DNA of 48,564 nucleotides from Bacillota bacterium (GTDB lineage: Bacteria; Bacillota; Limnochordia; DTU087): positions 1 through 48,564 of the forward strand of contig JAAZMF010000166.1 of assembly GCA_012798955.1 (NCBI GenBank), read 5' to 3'. Position numbers and translations under genes: made by a program. A model generated the notes under the pieces. It was not told the DNA's origin, did not search any database, and was given only the letters and a program-made list of their open reading frames with translations. Positions 9,938 through 19,599 of this stretch are shown here, one piece after another. The first letter of the stretch is position 1. Every line of letters starts with the position of its first letter.

Positions 9938-10712
9938 GAAGCTAGAGAGGGTGACGATAGAAGTGACTCGTAACAGCGGGGAGGGATTCTTTGTGGGTAG
10001 ACAAGCAGGCGATTATAACCCCATCATAGTGGCTTTAGATGTGCCAAGCTGGCAACAGGCCCAGGACTTGGTTGTGGAACTAAGTCCCGTGGTGGACTTT
10101 TTCAAAATCGGTATGGAGCTCTTTACTGCCGTGGGACCCAAAGCTATTCGGGCTATTAAGGCAGAAGGGTGCAAAGTTTTTCTAGATTTGAAGTACCATG
10201 ATATCCCCAATACTGTCAAGGGGGCCGTAGGTGCTGCCACTGCCTTAGGCGTGGATATGATGACTATTCATGCTAGTGGGGGCAGGACCATGCTACAAGC
10301 AGCGGTAGCTGGGGCAAATGAGAGTACCAAAGCTCCGATACTATTAGGTGTTACGGTGCTAACTAGTATCGATACCCACGTCTTACAATCTGAACTCCAG
10401 GTGCAGGCAGAAGTAACTGACCAGGTAGTCCATTTGGGGAAATTATCCATTGGTAGTGGACTGCAAGGTGTTGTTGCCTCGCCCCTAGAGATCACCAATT
10501 TGCGAATGGCGCTGGGGGATGAAGCCGTTATCGTTACCCCTGGTATTAGGCCGCCCTGGGATGAGCGGGGTGATCAGAGGCGGGTGGCAACTCCCCAAGA
10601 GGCAATAGTCCAGGGTGCTGATTATCTAGTAATCGGTAGGCCCATCACTGCCGCAAAGGATCCTAGGGCCGCGGCTGCAAGAATTGCAGCTGAGCTGAAG
10701 ACTGGTGATTAG
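9906..10712 (+). CDS. pyrF: orotidine-5'-phosphate decarboxylase
   Basis: IIVALDVPSW, FLDLKYHDIPNTV, VTPGIRP motifs; start codon uncertain (N-terminal extension likely overcalled). Confidence 0.94.
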   Translation: MMVGRMKITSRKLERVTIEVTRNSGEGFFVGRQAGDYNPIIVALDVPSWQQAQDLVVELSPVVDFFKIGMELFTAVGPKAIRAIKAEGCKVFLDLKYHDIPNTVKGAVGAATALGVDMMTIHASGGRTMLQAAVAGANESTKAPILLGVTVLTSIDTHVLQSELQVQAEVTDQVVHLGKLSIGSGLQGVVASPLEITNLRMALGDEAVIVTPGIRPPWDERGDQRRVATPQEAIVQGADYLVIGRPITAAKDPRAAAARIAAELKTGD

Positions 10713-10724
10713 GAGGAGACACAA

Positions 10725-11315
10725 ATGGTGAAGCAAGGAATATTGACGGATCAGGAGATATTGGAGATTTTGGAGGAGACCGGCGCTTACCTACAGGGGC
10801 ATTTCCTTCTGACATCGGGAAGGCATAGCGACCGGTATTTTGAGAAGTTTCGTGTGCTTGAGCATCCCCAGCACACAGAGCGCTTGTGCCGTGAATTGGC
10901 TAGGCGGTTTAGTGATGTTCCCATAGATGTAGTGATTGGTCCTGCTATCGGTGGTATCATCATCGCCTACGAGGTAGCGAGGCATCTCGGGGCTCGGGCG
11001 ATTTTTGCAGAACGAGAGGCGGGCCAGATGCGTCTTCGGCGAGGTTTTGCCATTCACCCTAAAGAGCGGGTCCTAGTAGTGGAAGATGTGATCACCACAG
11101 GTGGATCGGTGCAAGAGGTCATTAGGCTGGTGGAAGACACCGAGGGCCATATCGAGGGTGTTGGTCTACTTATGGATAGAAGTGGGGGAGCTATTGATTT
11201 AGGCTACCGTACAGCAGCCCTGGTGACCGCGGGGATATTGAGTTACGAGCCTGAGGATTGCCCTTTCTGTAAACAAAATCTTCCCCTGGCACAAAGAGGT
11301 TCTCGCAATCTTTGA
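10725..11315 (+). CDS. pyrE: orotate phosphoribosyltransferase
   Basis: LTSGRHSDRYFEKF, VLVVEDVITTGGSV PRPP-binding motif. Confidence 0.94.
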   Translation: MVKQGILTDQEILEILEETGAYLQGHFLLTSGRHSDRYFEKFRVLEHPQHTERLCRELARRFSDVPIDVVIGPAIGGIIIAYEVARHLGARAIFAEREAGQMRLRRGFAIHPKERVLVVEDVITTGGSVQEVIRLVEDTEGHIEGVGLLMDRSGGAIDLGYRTAALVTAGILSYEPEDCPFCKQNLPLAQRGSRNL

Positions 11316-11406
11316 TCTGTATAGATATAGTACATACAGGTAAGTGGTAGGCCGAGGGTGCATATAGGAAGGGAGAGAGGCCCCACCAATCTGGGAGCCG
11401 CATGGT

Positions 11407-12003
11407 ATGTGGAAGAAGTTCATTTTGGCTTTTGTCTTACTGTTTGTCCTGGGTATTATATTCGGTGCTGCCCATGAATGGCGCAAGGGGGAGTTATTGA
11501 AGTCGCCCGAGCAAGTGCCCCCACAGGATACGGAAACACCGCCCCCTGAGCCACCTAGTGAAGATGACCTACCAAGAGCAGATGAGACCAAGACCATTAC
11601 CATCTATTTTGGCGATGGGGAGGCCATGTATCTAATACCAGAACAGCGGATAGTAGATTGCAGTGAAGAGAGCTGGGCAGAGACGGTGGTAGGTGAGCTA
11701 ATCCGAGGCCCACAGCAGGCCGACCGCGTCAAGACGGTGCCACCTAATGCTGAGCTAAGGAATCTATGGGTTGACGACAATGGAATAGCGTATGTAGACT
11801 TCTCCCGGGAGTTCCAAACAGACCATTGGGGTGGCTCAGCCGGTGATACTTTCACGCTATTCTCTGTAGTTAACTCCTTAACTGAGCTGGAAGGTATAGA
11901 AGCTGTCCAGTTCCTAATTGAGGGAGAGACTCAAGAAGCTATACTAGGACACACTGACACTACTAGGCCCATGGGTCGCAGGGAGGACCTAATTAGACGC
12001 TGA
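11407..12003 (+). CDS. GerMN domain-containing membrane-anchored protein
   Basis: N-terminal hydrophobic segment, ITIYFGDGEAMYLIPEQR ... VNSLTELEGIEAVQFLIEGE GerMN-like region. Confidence 0.75.
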   Translation: MWKKFILAFVLLFVLGIIFGAAHEWRKGELLKSPEQVPPQDTETPPPEPPSEDDLPRADETKTITIYFGDGEAMYLIPEQRIVDCSEESWAETVVGELIRGPQQADRVKTVPPNAELRNLWVDDNGIAYVDFSREFQTDHWGGSAGDTFTLFSVVNSLTELEGIEAVQFLIEGETQEAILGHTDTTRPMGRREDLIRR

Positions 12004-12207
12004 CTGAGCACCTAGCAGAAGCATCTAACTGTGAGCTACTGTCGGGAAAAGTAAAAATGGACAATGCTTCCTTTGTCGATTCTACTGAGTAAGTGGAAAA
12101 TGCAAGGGAAGATTGTCCTACGGCCACTAGCGCAGATGCCGTATACCGTTGCTAAGGAGAACACATCGTCTTCGATCTGTTCCAATAAGAGTTCGATCAT
12201 AATCCTA

Positions 12208-12236
12208 TTGACAGATTGACTATGTCATTATAAAAT
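12208..12236 (+). promoter_or_regulatory. promoter TTGACA-17-TAAAAT for T-box/aroF transcript
   Basis: consensus -35 12208-12213, -10 12231-12236, immediately upstream of T-box leader. Confidence 0.75.
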
Positions 12237-12264
12237 AGCAGCTAATAGACTAGATGACTCTTAC

Positions 12265-12567
12265 TAAGGCTATGAAGGGGAAAAGTAGCCCCGCCAGCAC
12301 GTTACAGAGAGCCGGGTTAGGTGCAAGCCGGCACGGAAAGCGAAGGCAAAGTTCTCCCTGGAGCCGTGTTGCTGAACATTGAAGTAGGCAATACCGGAGA
12401 CTTCCACCGTTACAAGGAAGCAGGCCTCGACTGTCTTCGATTTCCTTTGGAGGGAATAGTGAGATAAAGGTGTCTGAACAAGTGGTGTGATTCTCAAAGG
12501 ATCACACAAAAAGGGTGGTACCGCGAGTAACCCCTCGTCCCTTAATTGTGGATGAGGGGTTTGTTGA
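12265..12567 (+). ncRNA. T-box leader, specifier TTC (Phe) at 12352-12354
   Basis: AAGTAG loop, AGAGAGCCGGG, GGTGCAAGCCGG apical loop, GTTCTCCCTGGAG specifier region, T-box sequence AAGGGTGGTACCGCG (12511-12525), terminator CCCCTCGTCC/GGATGAGGGG. Confidence 0.93.
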
Positions 12568-12588
12568 TCTATGAGGGAGGTCAGATTG

Positions 12589-13635
12589 ATGATTATCGTT
12601 ATGGATAAGGGCGCGACTAAAGGGCAGCTGGAAGAGATATTGACCCGTATTGAGGGGTATGGCTTGGAGCCCCATGTGATCGTGGGGGTAGCTAGGACAG
12701 TGATCGGTATAGTAGGAGATAAGAATGGACTAGAGCCTGATGCCTTTGCTGGACTCCCCGGGGTGGATAAGGCAGTCCCCATCATGGCCCCCTACAAACT
12801 TGCCAGTCGTGATGCAAAGCACGAAGATACCGTAGTTCAGGTGGGCAATGTGGCCATTGGCGGAGAAGAGCTGGTGTTTATAGCTGGTCCTTGCGCCATT
12901 GAAAGTCAGGATCAGATTTTAGAAACAGCCCATGCCATAAAAGCTGCTGGTGCCACAATGCTTAGGGGAGGAGCCTTTAAGCCCCGCACATCTCCCTATA
13001 GCTTCCAGGGACTAGGAGAGCTAGGCCTTAGACTACTGGCGGAAGCTGGTAGGGCCACCGATTTACCAGTTATTTCCGAAGTAATTGAGCCCGGTGATGT
13101 AGAGCTTGTTGCCCAATACGTGGATGTGTTGCAGATTGGTGCCCGCAACATGCAGAACTTTTCGCTCCTGCGGAAAGTTGGGCAAATGCAGGTACCAGTG
13201 TTACTCAAGCGAGGCTTGGCGGCCACCATTGAGGAGTGGTTAATGGCCGCAGAGTATATCATGTCTGAGGGCAATTACCAGGTTATTCTTTGCGAGAGGG
13301 GTATACGGACCTATGAGACCGCTACCCGCAATACTCTAGATGTAGCGGCCATTGCTCTAGCAAGAAGACTTAGTCATTTGCCAGTAATAGCAGATCCTAG
13401 CCATGCCACCGGTCAAGTCGATTTGGTGGCGCCGGCTGGTTGCGCCGCCATAGCCGCGGGTGCCCAAGGCCTAATGGTGGAGGTTCATCCTGATCCAAAT
13501 AGTGCCCTTTCCGATGGCCCCCAATCCTTGACACCACTTGAGTTTACAAAGATGGTACATCAGGTGCATCGAGTAGCCAACGCGGTAAAGCAAAACATAT
13601 CGGAGTATGGGCATCATGAAAGACAGGTTGTTTGA
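12589..13635 (+). CDS. aroF: 3-deoxy-7-phosphoheptulonate (DAHP) synthase, N-terminal ferredoxin-like domain type
   Basis: MIIVMDKGATKGQLEEIL N-domain; FIAGPCAIES, RGGAFKPRTSPYSFQG, ADPSHATGQ motifs. Confidence 0.94.
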   Translation: MIIVMDKGATKGQLEEILTRIEGYGLEPHVIVGVARTVIGIVGDKNGLEPDAFAGLPGVDKAVPIMAPYKLASRDAKHEDTVVQVGNVAIGGEELVFIAGPCAIESQDQILETAHAIKAAGATMLRGGAFKPRTSPYSFQGLGELGLRLLAEAGRATDLPVISEVIEPGDVELVAQYVDVLQIGARNMQNFSLLRKVGQMQVPVLLKRGLAATIEEWLMAAEYIMSEGNYQVILCERGIRTYETATRNTLDVAAIALARRLSHLPVIADPSHATGQVDLVAPAGCAAIAAGAQGLMVEVHPDPNSALSDGPQSLTPLEFTKMVHQVHRVANAVKQNISEYGHHERQVV

Positions 13636-13664
13636 CAAAGGGAAAAACTCCCGCAGGAGGGAAT

Positions 13665-14897
13665 ATGAGGTTACTGCGGTATATTGTGAGAAAGGGAGGA
13701 GCTGTAATCACAATGGATAGAGCCTATGGACTTTTGCAGGATAGTCTCCCTGCGGGAGTGGATTTGGCCCTAGCTCAAAGCAAACTGATGAGCCAGAGGA
13801 TTGAGACACCATCTTGGGGATATGGTGATAGCGGTACACGCTTCCAGGTGTTTAAGCAACCAGGGGCGGCCCGGGATGTCTTTGAGAAGCTCGAAGATGC
13901 GGCTGAAGTGCATCGGATGACCGGCATCACCCCTAGTGTGGCTTTGCATATCCCTTGGGATAAGGTGGAAGATTATCAGGATGTTATGGATTACGCCCAT
14001 GGGCTGGGGTTAACGATTGGGGCCATCAACCCTAATCTATTTCAGGAACCCGAGTACAAGTTAGGTAGTGTGTGCCATCCAGACCCTAGCGTTAGGAAAA
14101 TGGCCATCGATCATCTGCTTGAATGTGTGGAGATCATGCATTCCACAGGATCCAAGATACTGAGTCTATGGCTCGCCGATGGCACCAACTACCCTGGGCA
14201 AGATGATTTTCGTAGCCGAAAACGCAGGCTTGAGGAAGCCATGGAGATGGTATATGCTGCTTTGGCAAGCGATGAGCGACTATTGATCGAATACAAGTTT
14301 TTTGAACCGGCATTTTACCATACAGATATTGCTGATTGGGGGATGGCCACACTCCTGGCCATGAAGCTTGGCCCTAAGGCGCAAACACTAGTGGATCTGG
14401 GCCACCACCCCCTTGGCACCAACATAGAGCATATCGTGGCATATCTCATCGATGAGGGCAAATTGGGAGGGTTTCATTTCAATTCCAAGAAATACGCCGA
14501 TGATGATCTGACCACAGGGGCCATTAATCCCTATGAATTGTTCTTGATATACAACGAGCTAGTGGCCGGTGAGGCTGATCCCGGGAGTAATCTGGATGTG
14601 GTTTACATGATTGATCAAAGTCATAATGTTAAGCCCAAGGTGGCCGCGATGATTCAGTCAGTTGAACAGATTCAAATGGCATATGCCAAGGCTCTTTTGG
14701 TGGACAGAAAGGGATTAGCCGATGCACAAGAGCAAGGTGATATCATTGGTGCTGAGACCATCTTAAGGGCAGCCTATGATCGGGATGTTACGCCACTTTT
14801 GGTACGAGTACGGAAGCAGCTAGGTGTTCCAGCTAATCCCCTAGAAGCCCATCGCCGGAGTGGTTATATGGCCAAAGTAGTGAAAGCCCGTAGCTAG
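13665..14897 (+). CDS. L-rhamnose isomerase-like sugar isomerase (RhaI type)
   Basis: SWGYGDSGTRF, EYKFFEPAFYHTDIADWG, DLGHHPLGTNIEHIVA motifs; alternative start ATG 13713. Confidence 0.75.
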   Translation: MRLLRYIVRKGGAVITMDRAYGLLQDSLPAGVDLALAQSKLMSQRIETPSWGYGDSGTRFQVFKQPGAARDVFEKLEDAAEVHRMTGITPSVALHIPWDKVEDYQDVMDYAHGLGLTIGAINPNLFQEPEYKLGSVCHPDPSVRKMAIDHLLECVEIMHSTGSKILSLWLADGTNYPGQDDFRSRKRRLEEAMEMVYAALASDERLLIEYKFFEPAFYHTDIADWGMATLLAMKLGPKAQTLVDLGHHPLGTNIEHIVAYLIDEGKLGGFHFNSKKYADDDLTTGAINPYELFLIYNELVAGEADPGSNLDVVYMIDQSHNVKPKVAAMIQSVEQIQMAYAKALLVDRKGLADAQEQGDIIGAETILRAAYDRDVTPLLVRVRKQLGVPANPLEAHRRSGYMAKVVKARS

Positions 14898-14935
14898 TAA
14901 GGGCTAATGTATGCCTATGCCACTAGTTGATGCCT

Positions 14936-15391
14936 TTAGTCGAGGTCTAAGGCGGCATATGTACTTGGTCCGACCACACCATCCGGCTGCAGGCCTTGAG
15001 CCTTTTGAAAGGCCACAACCGCGGCCCGGGTAGCTTCATCAAAATGACCGTGGGCCCTTTGAGTGAGGTAGCCTAGTTGATACAGCCTTTCTTGGACTAA
15101 TAGAACATCGGATCCTCGGGAACCTATTGCCAGAGTAGATGCTCCTGGCCGTTCTAGGCTAGGGGCGTCTCTTGTTTGGTTGTTGGGGTCGAGAGCCTCT
15201 TCAGTTCGCCCATCCCTGGTTCCCACAGGGGAAGAGGGAGCTTGTGGAGTGGGTTGTCGCCAGATAAATTCATGGGTCTTGGGAGTATCTAGCACATCGC
15301 CATAGCTTAAGAGGGCTATAGAAGCTCCTAAGAGGAAGCCTACCAATGCTAGAAATGGATGAGTCCGTCTGGAACGGGCCAATTTGCCCAT
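14936..15391 (-). CDS. membrane-anchored peptidoglycan-binding (PG_binding_1) protein
   Basis: N-terminal TM helix; LGSRGSDVLLVQERLYQLGYL...AVVAFQKAQGLQPDGVVGPSTYAAL. Confidence 0.85.
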   Translation of the reverse strand: MGKLARSRRTHPFLALVGFLLGASIALLSYGDVLDTPKTHEFIWRQPTPQAPSSPVGTRDGRTEEALDPNNQTRDAPSLERPGASTLAIGSRGSDVLLVQERLYQLGYLTQRAHGHFDEATRAAVVAFQKAQGLQPDGVVGPSTYAALDLD

Positions 15392-15562
15392 ACTTCATCA
15401 CCTCAAGCTAGAATTTTTCCGCGTAATAGCTTCGGAATATAATGACATGCAGTAAAACCTATTGCTATTCTATGGGAAATATGAGAGGAATAGGCGCCTA
15501 CAGTGTGCAATTAGTTATACGTTAGCCCTAGATAGCTAGTGGTCGCGTAAGGAGGAGTACGA

Positions 15563-16618
15563 ATGACAGGTAAAGACCTTTTATTTGCGCTTTCTAGCGC
15601 AAAAGGAGTGTCGGGGTATGAGTCGGATATTGTGCCTTTGCTAACCGAGACCTTCGAGCCCTTAGTAGACGAGGCGCAGGTGGATAAGCTAGGTAACTTG
15701 ATCATGCTCAGGAAAGGCAATGGACCCGAGCCCCGTCCGAAGATCATGTTGGCAGCTCACATGGATGAGATCGGCCTCATCATTACGGGCTATGAAGATG
15801 GAGGATTTCTCCGGTTTGCTAGCGTTGGTGGCATCGACCAGAGAGTGCTCTTAGCCCAAGAAGTAGTGGTCCACGGCCAAAAAGACCTCGTAGGCGTAAT
15901 TGGTGCTAAGCCACCCCATATTCAAGAGCCTGGGGAACAGGACAAGACAGTCAAGATGGAGGATCTTTTCATCGATGTTGGTTTAGGAGATGCGGAGCTT
16001 GCGAAATTAGTTTCGGTAGGAAATATGGTGACATTAGCCCAGCAGCCGGTGGGATTACTTAATGAGCGTTCTGCAGGTAAGGCCATGGATGACCGCGCCG
16101 GGGTTGTAGTTATGTACCTATGCCTGGAGAATCTTGCCAAGCTATCCCACATGGCGGACGTTTATGTTGTTGCCACCGTTCAAGAAGAAGTAGGGCTTAG
16201 GGGGGCTACTGTCAGTACTTATGGTATCGTACCCGATATTGGTATCGCCATTGATGTTGGCCACGGTGATATACCCGGGGTGCCGGAATCAGATACTTTA
16301 CCCTTAGGCAAGGGTTCTGGCATTGCCATAGGTCCCCAGGTACATCCCCAACTCTATGATCGTTTGACTAAGGTAGCCAAGGAATGGAATATTCCCTATG
16401 CTATCGAACCTAACACTACACCAAGAGGCACCGATGCCTTTGCCATTCAGATTACCCAAGGGGGTATCCCCACGGCCTTGGTCTCACTGCCTCTACGCTA
16501 TATGCATACACCGGTTGAGACTTTGGAGTGGCCGGATCTGACTGCTGCCGCAAGGCTTTTAGCCATGTTTATTTGCGCCGTAGATTCCGATTTTGTGGAG
16601 GGATTACAATGCTACTAG
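15563..16618 (+). CDS. M42 family metallopeptidase (paralog 1)
   Basis: AAHMDEIG, KAMDDRAG, QEEVGLRG, IDVGHGDIPG motifs. Confidence 0.9.
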   Translation: MTGKDLLFALSSAKGVSGYESDIVPLLTETFEPLVDEAQVDKLGNLIMLRKGNGPEPRPKIMLAAHMDEIGLIITGYEDGGFLRFASVGGIDQRVLLAQEVVVHGQKDLVGVIGAKPPHIQEPGEQDKTVKMEDLFIDVGLGDAELAKLVSVGNMVTLAQQPVGLLNERSAGKAMDDRAGVVVMYLCLENLAKLSHMADVYVVATVQEEVGLRGATVSTYGIVPDIGIAIDVGHGDIPGVPESDTLPLGKGSGIAIGPQVHPQLYDRLTKVAKEWNIPYAIEPNTTPRGTDAFAIQITQGGIPTALVSLPLRYMHTPVETLEWPDLTAAARLLAMFICAVDSDFVEGLQCY

Positions 16619-17616
16619 CTCGACTAAGCGAAGCCGCCGGTGTTTCCAGTCAGGAACAGGAAGTTAGAGACTTGATCAAACAAGAGGCTGGCGCTAAGAC
16701 GGGGGTCGAGATTAAGACTGACGCGCTTGGCAATGTCCTAGCCTATAAACAGGGCCGCAAGAACGGGCCTACTGTGATGATAGCTGCCCATATGGATGAA
16801 GTGGGACTCATGATAGTTGGTGTGGAAAACTCTGGCCTACTGCGTTTTAAGCCCGTGGGGGGTATTGATCTTAGGGTGCTAGTGGCTAAGCAAGTGTTTG
16901 TTGGTCCTGATCGAATCCCGGGAGTTATCGGCTCTAAGCCTATTCACCTGCAGAAGGCCAATGAACGCAAGACACCCTTTCAGTGGCAAGAGCTTTATAT
17001 CGATATTGGTGCCAAGAGCAAAGACGAGGCAGACAAGCTAGTGCCCATCGGTACCACTGCGATTTTTGCTACCACCTTCCGGCAACTGTCCAGCGATATT
17101 ATCATGGGCAAAGCCTTAGATGATCGGGTGGGATGTAACGTGCTACTGGAGTTGCTTGATGGTGAATATGACTGCAATCTGGTATGCGTTTTCACAGTTC
17201 AAGAAGAGGTAGGCTTACGGGGTGCTGGTGTGGCAGCCTATGCGGTAGAGCCGGATTTGGCCCTAGTAATTGAAGGTACCACAGCATCTGATGTGCCGGG
17301 GGTAAAGCCCCATGGGCACGCTACCTCTGTTGGCAAGGGACCGGCACTTACCTTCATGGATAGGGTGACAATCCCTGCTCGGCCCCTAGTAGAGAAGCTA
17401 CAAGAGGTGGCCGAAAGAGAGAGTATAGCTATCCAGTTTAGACGAGCCACCACCGGTGGGACAGATGCTGGCGTGATTCGACTTACCAAAGGCGGTATTC
17501 CCGTGGCCGGGGTCTCAGTACCGTGCCGCTATATCCATTCTCCGGCTTCGGTGGCGAGCCTATCCGATATTAATGCCACCACCCGTCTAGTTAGGGCTTT
17601 TTTGCAGACGTGTTAA
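16609..17616 (+). CDS. M42 family metallopeptidase (paralog 2)
   Basis: AAHMDEVG, KALDDRVG, QEEVGLRG motifs; ATG 16609 overlaps paralog 1. Confidence 0.9.
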   Translation: MLLARLSEAAGVSSQEQEVRDLIKQEAGAKTGVEIKTDALGNVLAYKQGRKNGPTVMIAAHMDEVGLMIVGVENSGLLRFKPVGGIDLRVLVAKQVFVGPDRIPGVIGSKPIHLQKANERKTPFQWQELYIDIGAKSKDEADKLVPIGTTAIFATTFRQLSSDIIMGKALDDRVGCNVLLELLDGEYDCNLVCVFTVQEEVGLRGAGVAAYAVEPDLALVIEGTTASDVPGVKPHGHATSVGKGPALTFMDRVTIPARPLVEKLQEVAERESIAIQFRRATTGGTDAGVIRLTKGGIPVAGVSVPCRYIHSPASVASLSDINATTRLVRAFLQTC

Positions 17617-17634
17617 ATGAGAGGAGTGTACCTT

Positions 17635-18627
17635 ATGAAAGATACAATTAAACAACTAGTGGAGGCCTATGGCCCAGCTGGTAGAGAGGAACAGGTGGCA
17701 AAGTACCTCGCAAGTGTCATGGAGGAACTGGTGGACAAAGTATATACCGATGAGTTAGGTAATGTGATTGCTGTCAAACAAGGCCCTGCCAATGCCAAGA
17801 AGGTAATGCTTGCTGCCCATATGGACGAAATTGGTGTAATAGTAACCGATATTGACGATAATGGTTTTCTACGCTTCTCCAACCTCGGAGGCGTGTCGCC
17901 GCATACTCTAATCGGCCAAAGAGTTAGATTTGCAGATGGTACCGTAGGTGTCTTTGGTCAGGAGAAACTTGATAATATCAAGGACCTCAAACTAAACAAG
18001 ATGTATATAGATATAGGGGTGACTTCCCGGGAGGAAGCCAATGCCAAGGTCAGTATCGGGGATGCGGCTGTCTATCACCGGGAATTCAGTCAGCAAGGTA
18101 GCCGTATTGTCGCGAAATCCTTAGATAACCGCATTAGTTGCGCCGTGCTCATAGAGGTTGCCAAGCGACTCAAGAACTCTCCCCATGAAGTATACTTAGT
18201 TTTCACAGCCCAAGAGGAGGTGGGGTTAAGGGGAGCCCGCACCGCCGCGTACACGCTAGATCCCGATTACGGAATAGCAGTGGATGTGACCGCTACTGGT
18301 GATACTCCTGAGGCCCCTCGGATGGCCGTATCATTGGGCAAAGGAGCCGCCATCAAAGTCAAGGATGCGTCGGTGATCAGCCACCCATTGGTGAAAAATT
18401 TGTTAGTTAATACCGCCCAGGCCCATGATATCCCCTATCAGATGGAGGTATTGGAATGGGGCGGGACTGATGCTGGCTCCATCCACCTTACCCGCAGTGG
18501 CATACCGACTGGTGCAGTTTCTATCCCCTGTCGCTATATCCATACACCTTCAGAAATGGTAGACCTTGGCGATGTAGAGCACTGTGTGCAATTGTTGGTG
18601 GGTGTCCTGGAAGGCCCATTACCATAG
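17635..18627 (+). CDS. M42 family metallopeptidase (paralog 3)
   Basis: AAHMDEIG, KSLDNRIS, QEEVGLRG, VDVTATGDTP motifs; SD GAGGAG before ATG 17635. Confidence 0.9.
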   Translation: MKDTIKQLVEAYGPAGREEQVAKYLASVMEELVDKVYTDELGNVIAVKQGPANAKKVMLAAHMDEIGVIVTDIDDNGFLRFSNLGGVSPHTLIGQRVRFADGTVGVFGQEKLDNIKDLKLNKMYIDIGVTSREEANAKVSIGDAAVYHREFSQQGSRIVAKSLDNRISCAVLIEVAKRLKNSPHEVYLVFTAQEEVGLRGARTAAYTLDPDYGIAVDVTATGDTPEAPRMAVSLGKGAAIKVKDASVISHPLVKNLLVNTAQAHDIPYQMEVLEWGGTDAGSIHLTRSGIPTGAVSIPCRYIHTPSEMVDLGDVEHCVQLLVGVLEGPLP

Positions 18628-18760
18628 ACCTATATGGAGTTGATGCAGGAATAGGTATTAAATAGGCGCCGGTGCCGTGGCAGGTACAGAGGGTCCCCTT
18701 GTGGAATCTACAACATAGTTGGAATCTATGGGTTAACCCAAATCCAAAGGGGGAATCACT

Positions 18761-19483
18761 TTGAAAATCCAAACACTAATCGCGAAAATTGTGCTTGTCG
18801 CCCTGATCATAGCGGTGATGGGAGGCACTTCAATGGCTTTCGGCCAGGAAATCCGTGAGATACATGTCCGGGGGCAGGGCAGTATTAAAGTAGAGCCCGA
18901 TTTAGCCCATGTTAGCCTCGGGGTAGTTACCCAGGCAGAGGTAGCGGAAGCAGCCCAGGCTCAGAACGCCCTGAACATGCGCAATATCTTGGTGGCTTTA
19001 GAAGAGTTAGGTATCGAGGATGGGGATATCGAAACTAGCTACTTCAATGTCTATCCAAATTACAGGTATGATCAAGAAAAAGGCGATCGATTGATGGGTT
19101 ATCGGGTGAGTAACACTATATCTGTATCACTAAAGGATCTTTCCCTTGTTGGTGAAGTAATAGACCGTGCCATTGCCGCTGGTGCCACCAATGTCAACAA
19201 TGTACAGTTTACAATAGCAGATGAGGAGCCTTGGCTCGATAAGGCCTTGACTGCCGCCGTACAAGATGGGCGTCGTAAAGCCGAGATCATGGCCACCGCC
19301 GCCGGAGAAGAGCTAGGACTAGTCATGCTGATTAGGGATCCCGGCACCAATTTGGAGCCGTATTTTGTCAAGGATCAGATGGTATCTAGGATGGCTTTAT
19401 CTGAGGGTGCAGCTCCCACATATATTCAGCCTGGCAAATTGGAGATAAGAGCCAGTGTGGAACTGATCTATGCGGTGAAATAG
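18761..19483 (+). CDS. SIMPL (DUF541) domain protein with signal peptide
   Basis: REIHVRGQGSIKVEPDLAHVSLGV ... YRVSNTISVSLKDLSLVGEVIDRAIAAGATNVNNVQF; TTG start after AAGGGGGA. Confidence 0.85.
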   Translation: MKIQTLIAKIVLVALIIAVMGGTSMAFGQEIREIHVRGQGSIKVEPDLAHVSLGVVTQAEVAEAAQAQNALNMRNILVALEELGIEDGDIETSYFNVYPNYRYDQEKGDRLMGYRVSNTISVSLKDLSLVGEVIDRAIAAGATNVNNVQFTIADEEPWLDKALTAAVQDGRRKAEIMATAAGEELGLVMLIRDPGTNLEPYFVKDQMVSRMALSEGAAPTYIQPGKLEIRASVELIYAVK

Positions 19484-19599
19484 CATATCGAAAAGTGATC
19501 TGACTTTCATCGGCGCTGGTGCCGTCAAGTGACCTTGGCTCCTAGGCGGGGTAAGCAACTAGTAGCAACAGGGTAATCATGTCTGTGTTGCATATTCGG

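Noticed and set aside
16528-16608. N-terminal extension of M42 paralog 2 in the ORF track
   Set aside because: It overlaps the conserved end of paralog 1; ATG 16609 with an upstream GGAGGG SD gives the expected family N-terminus.
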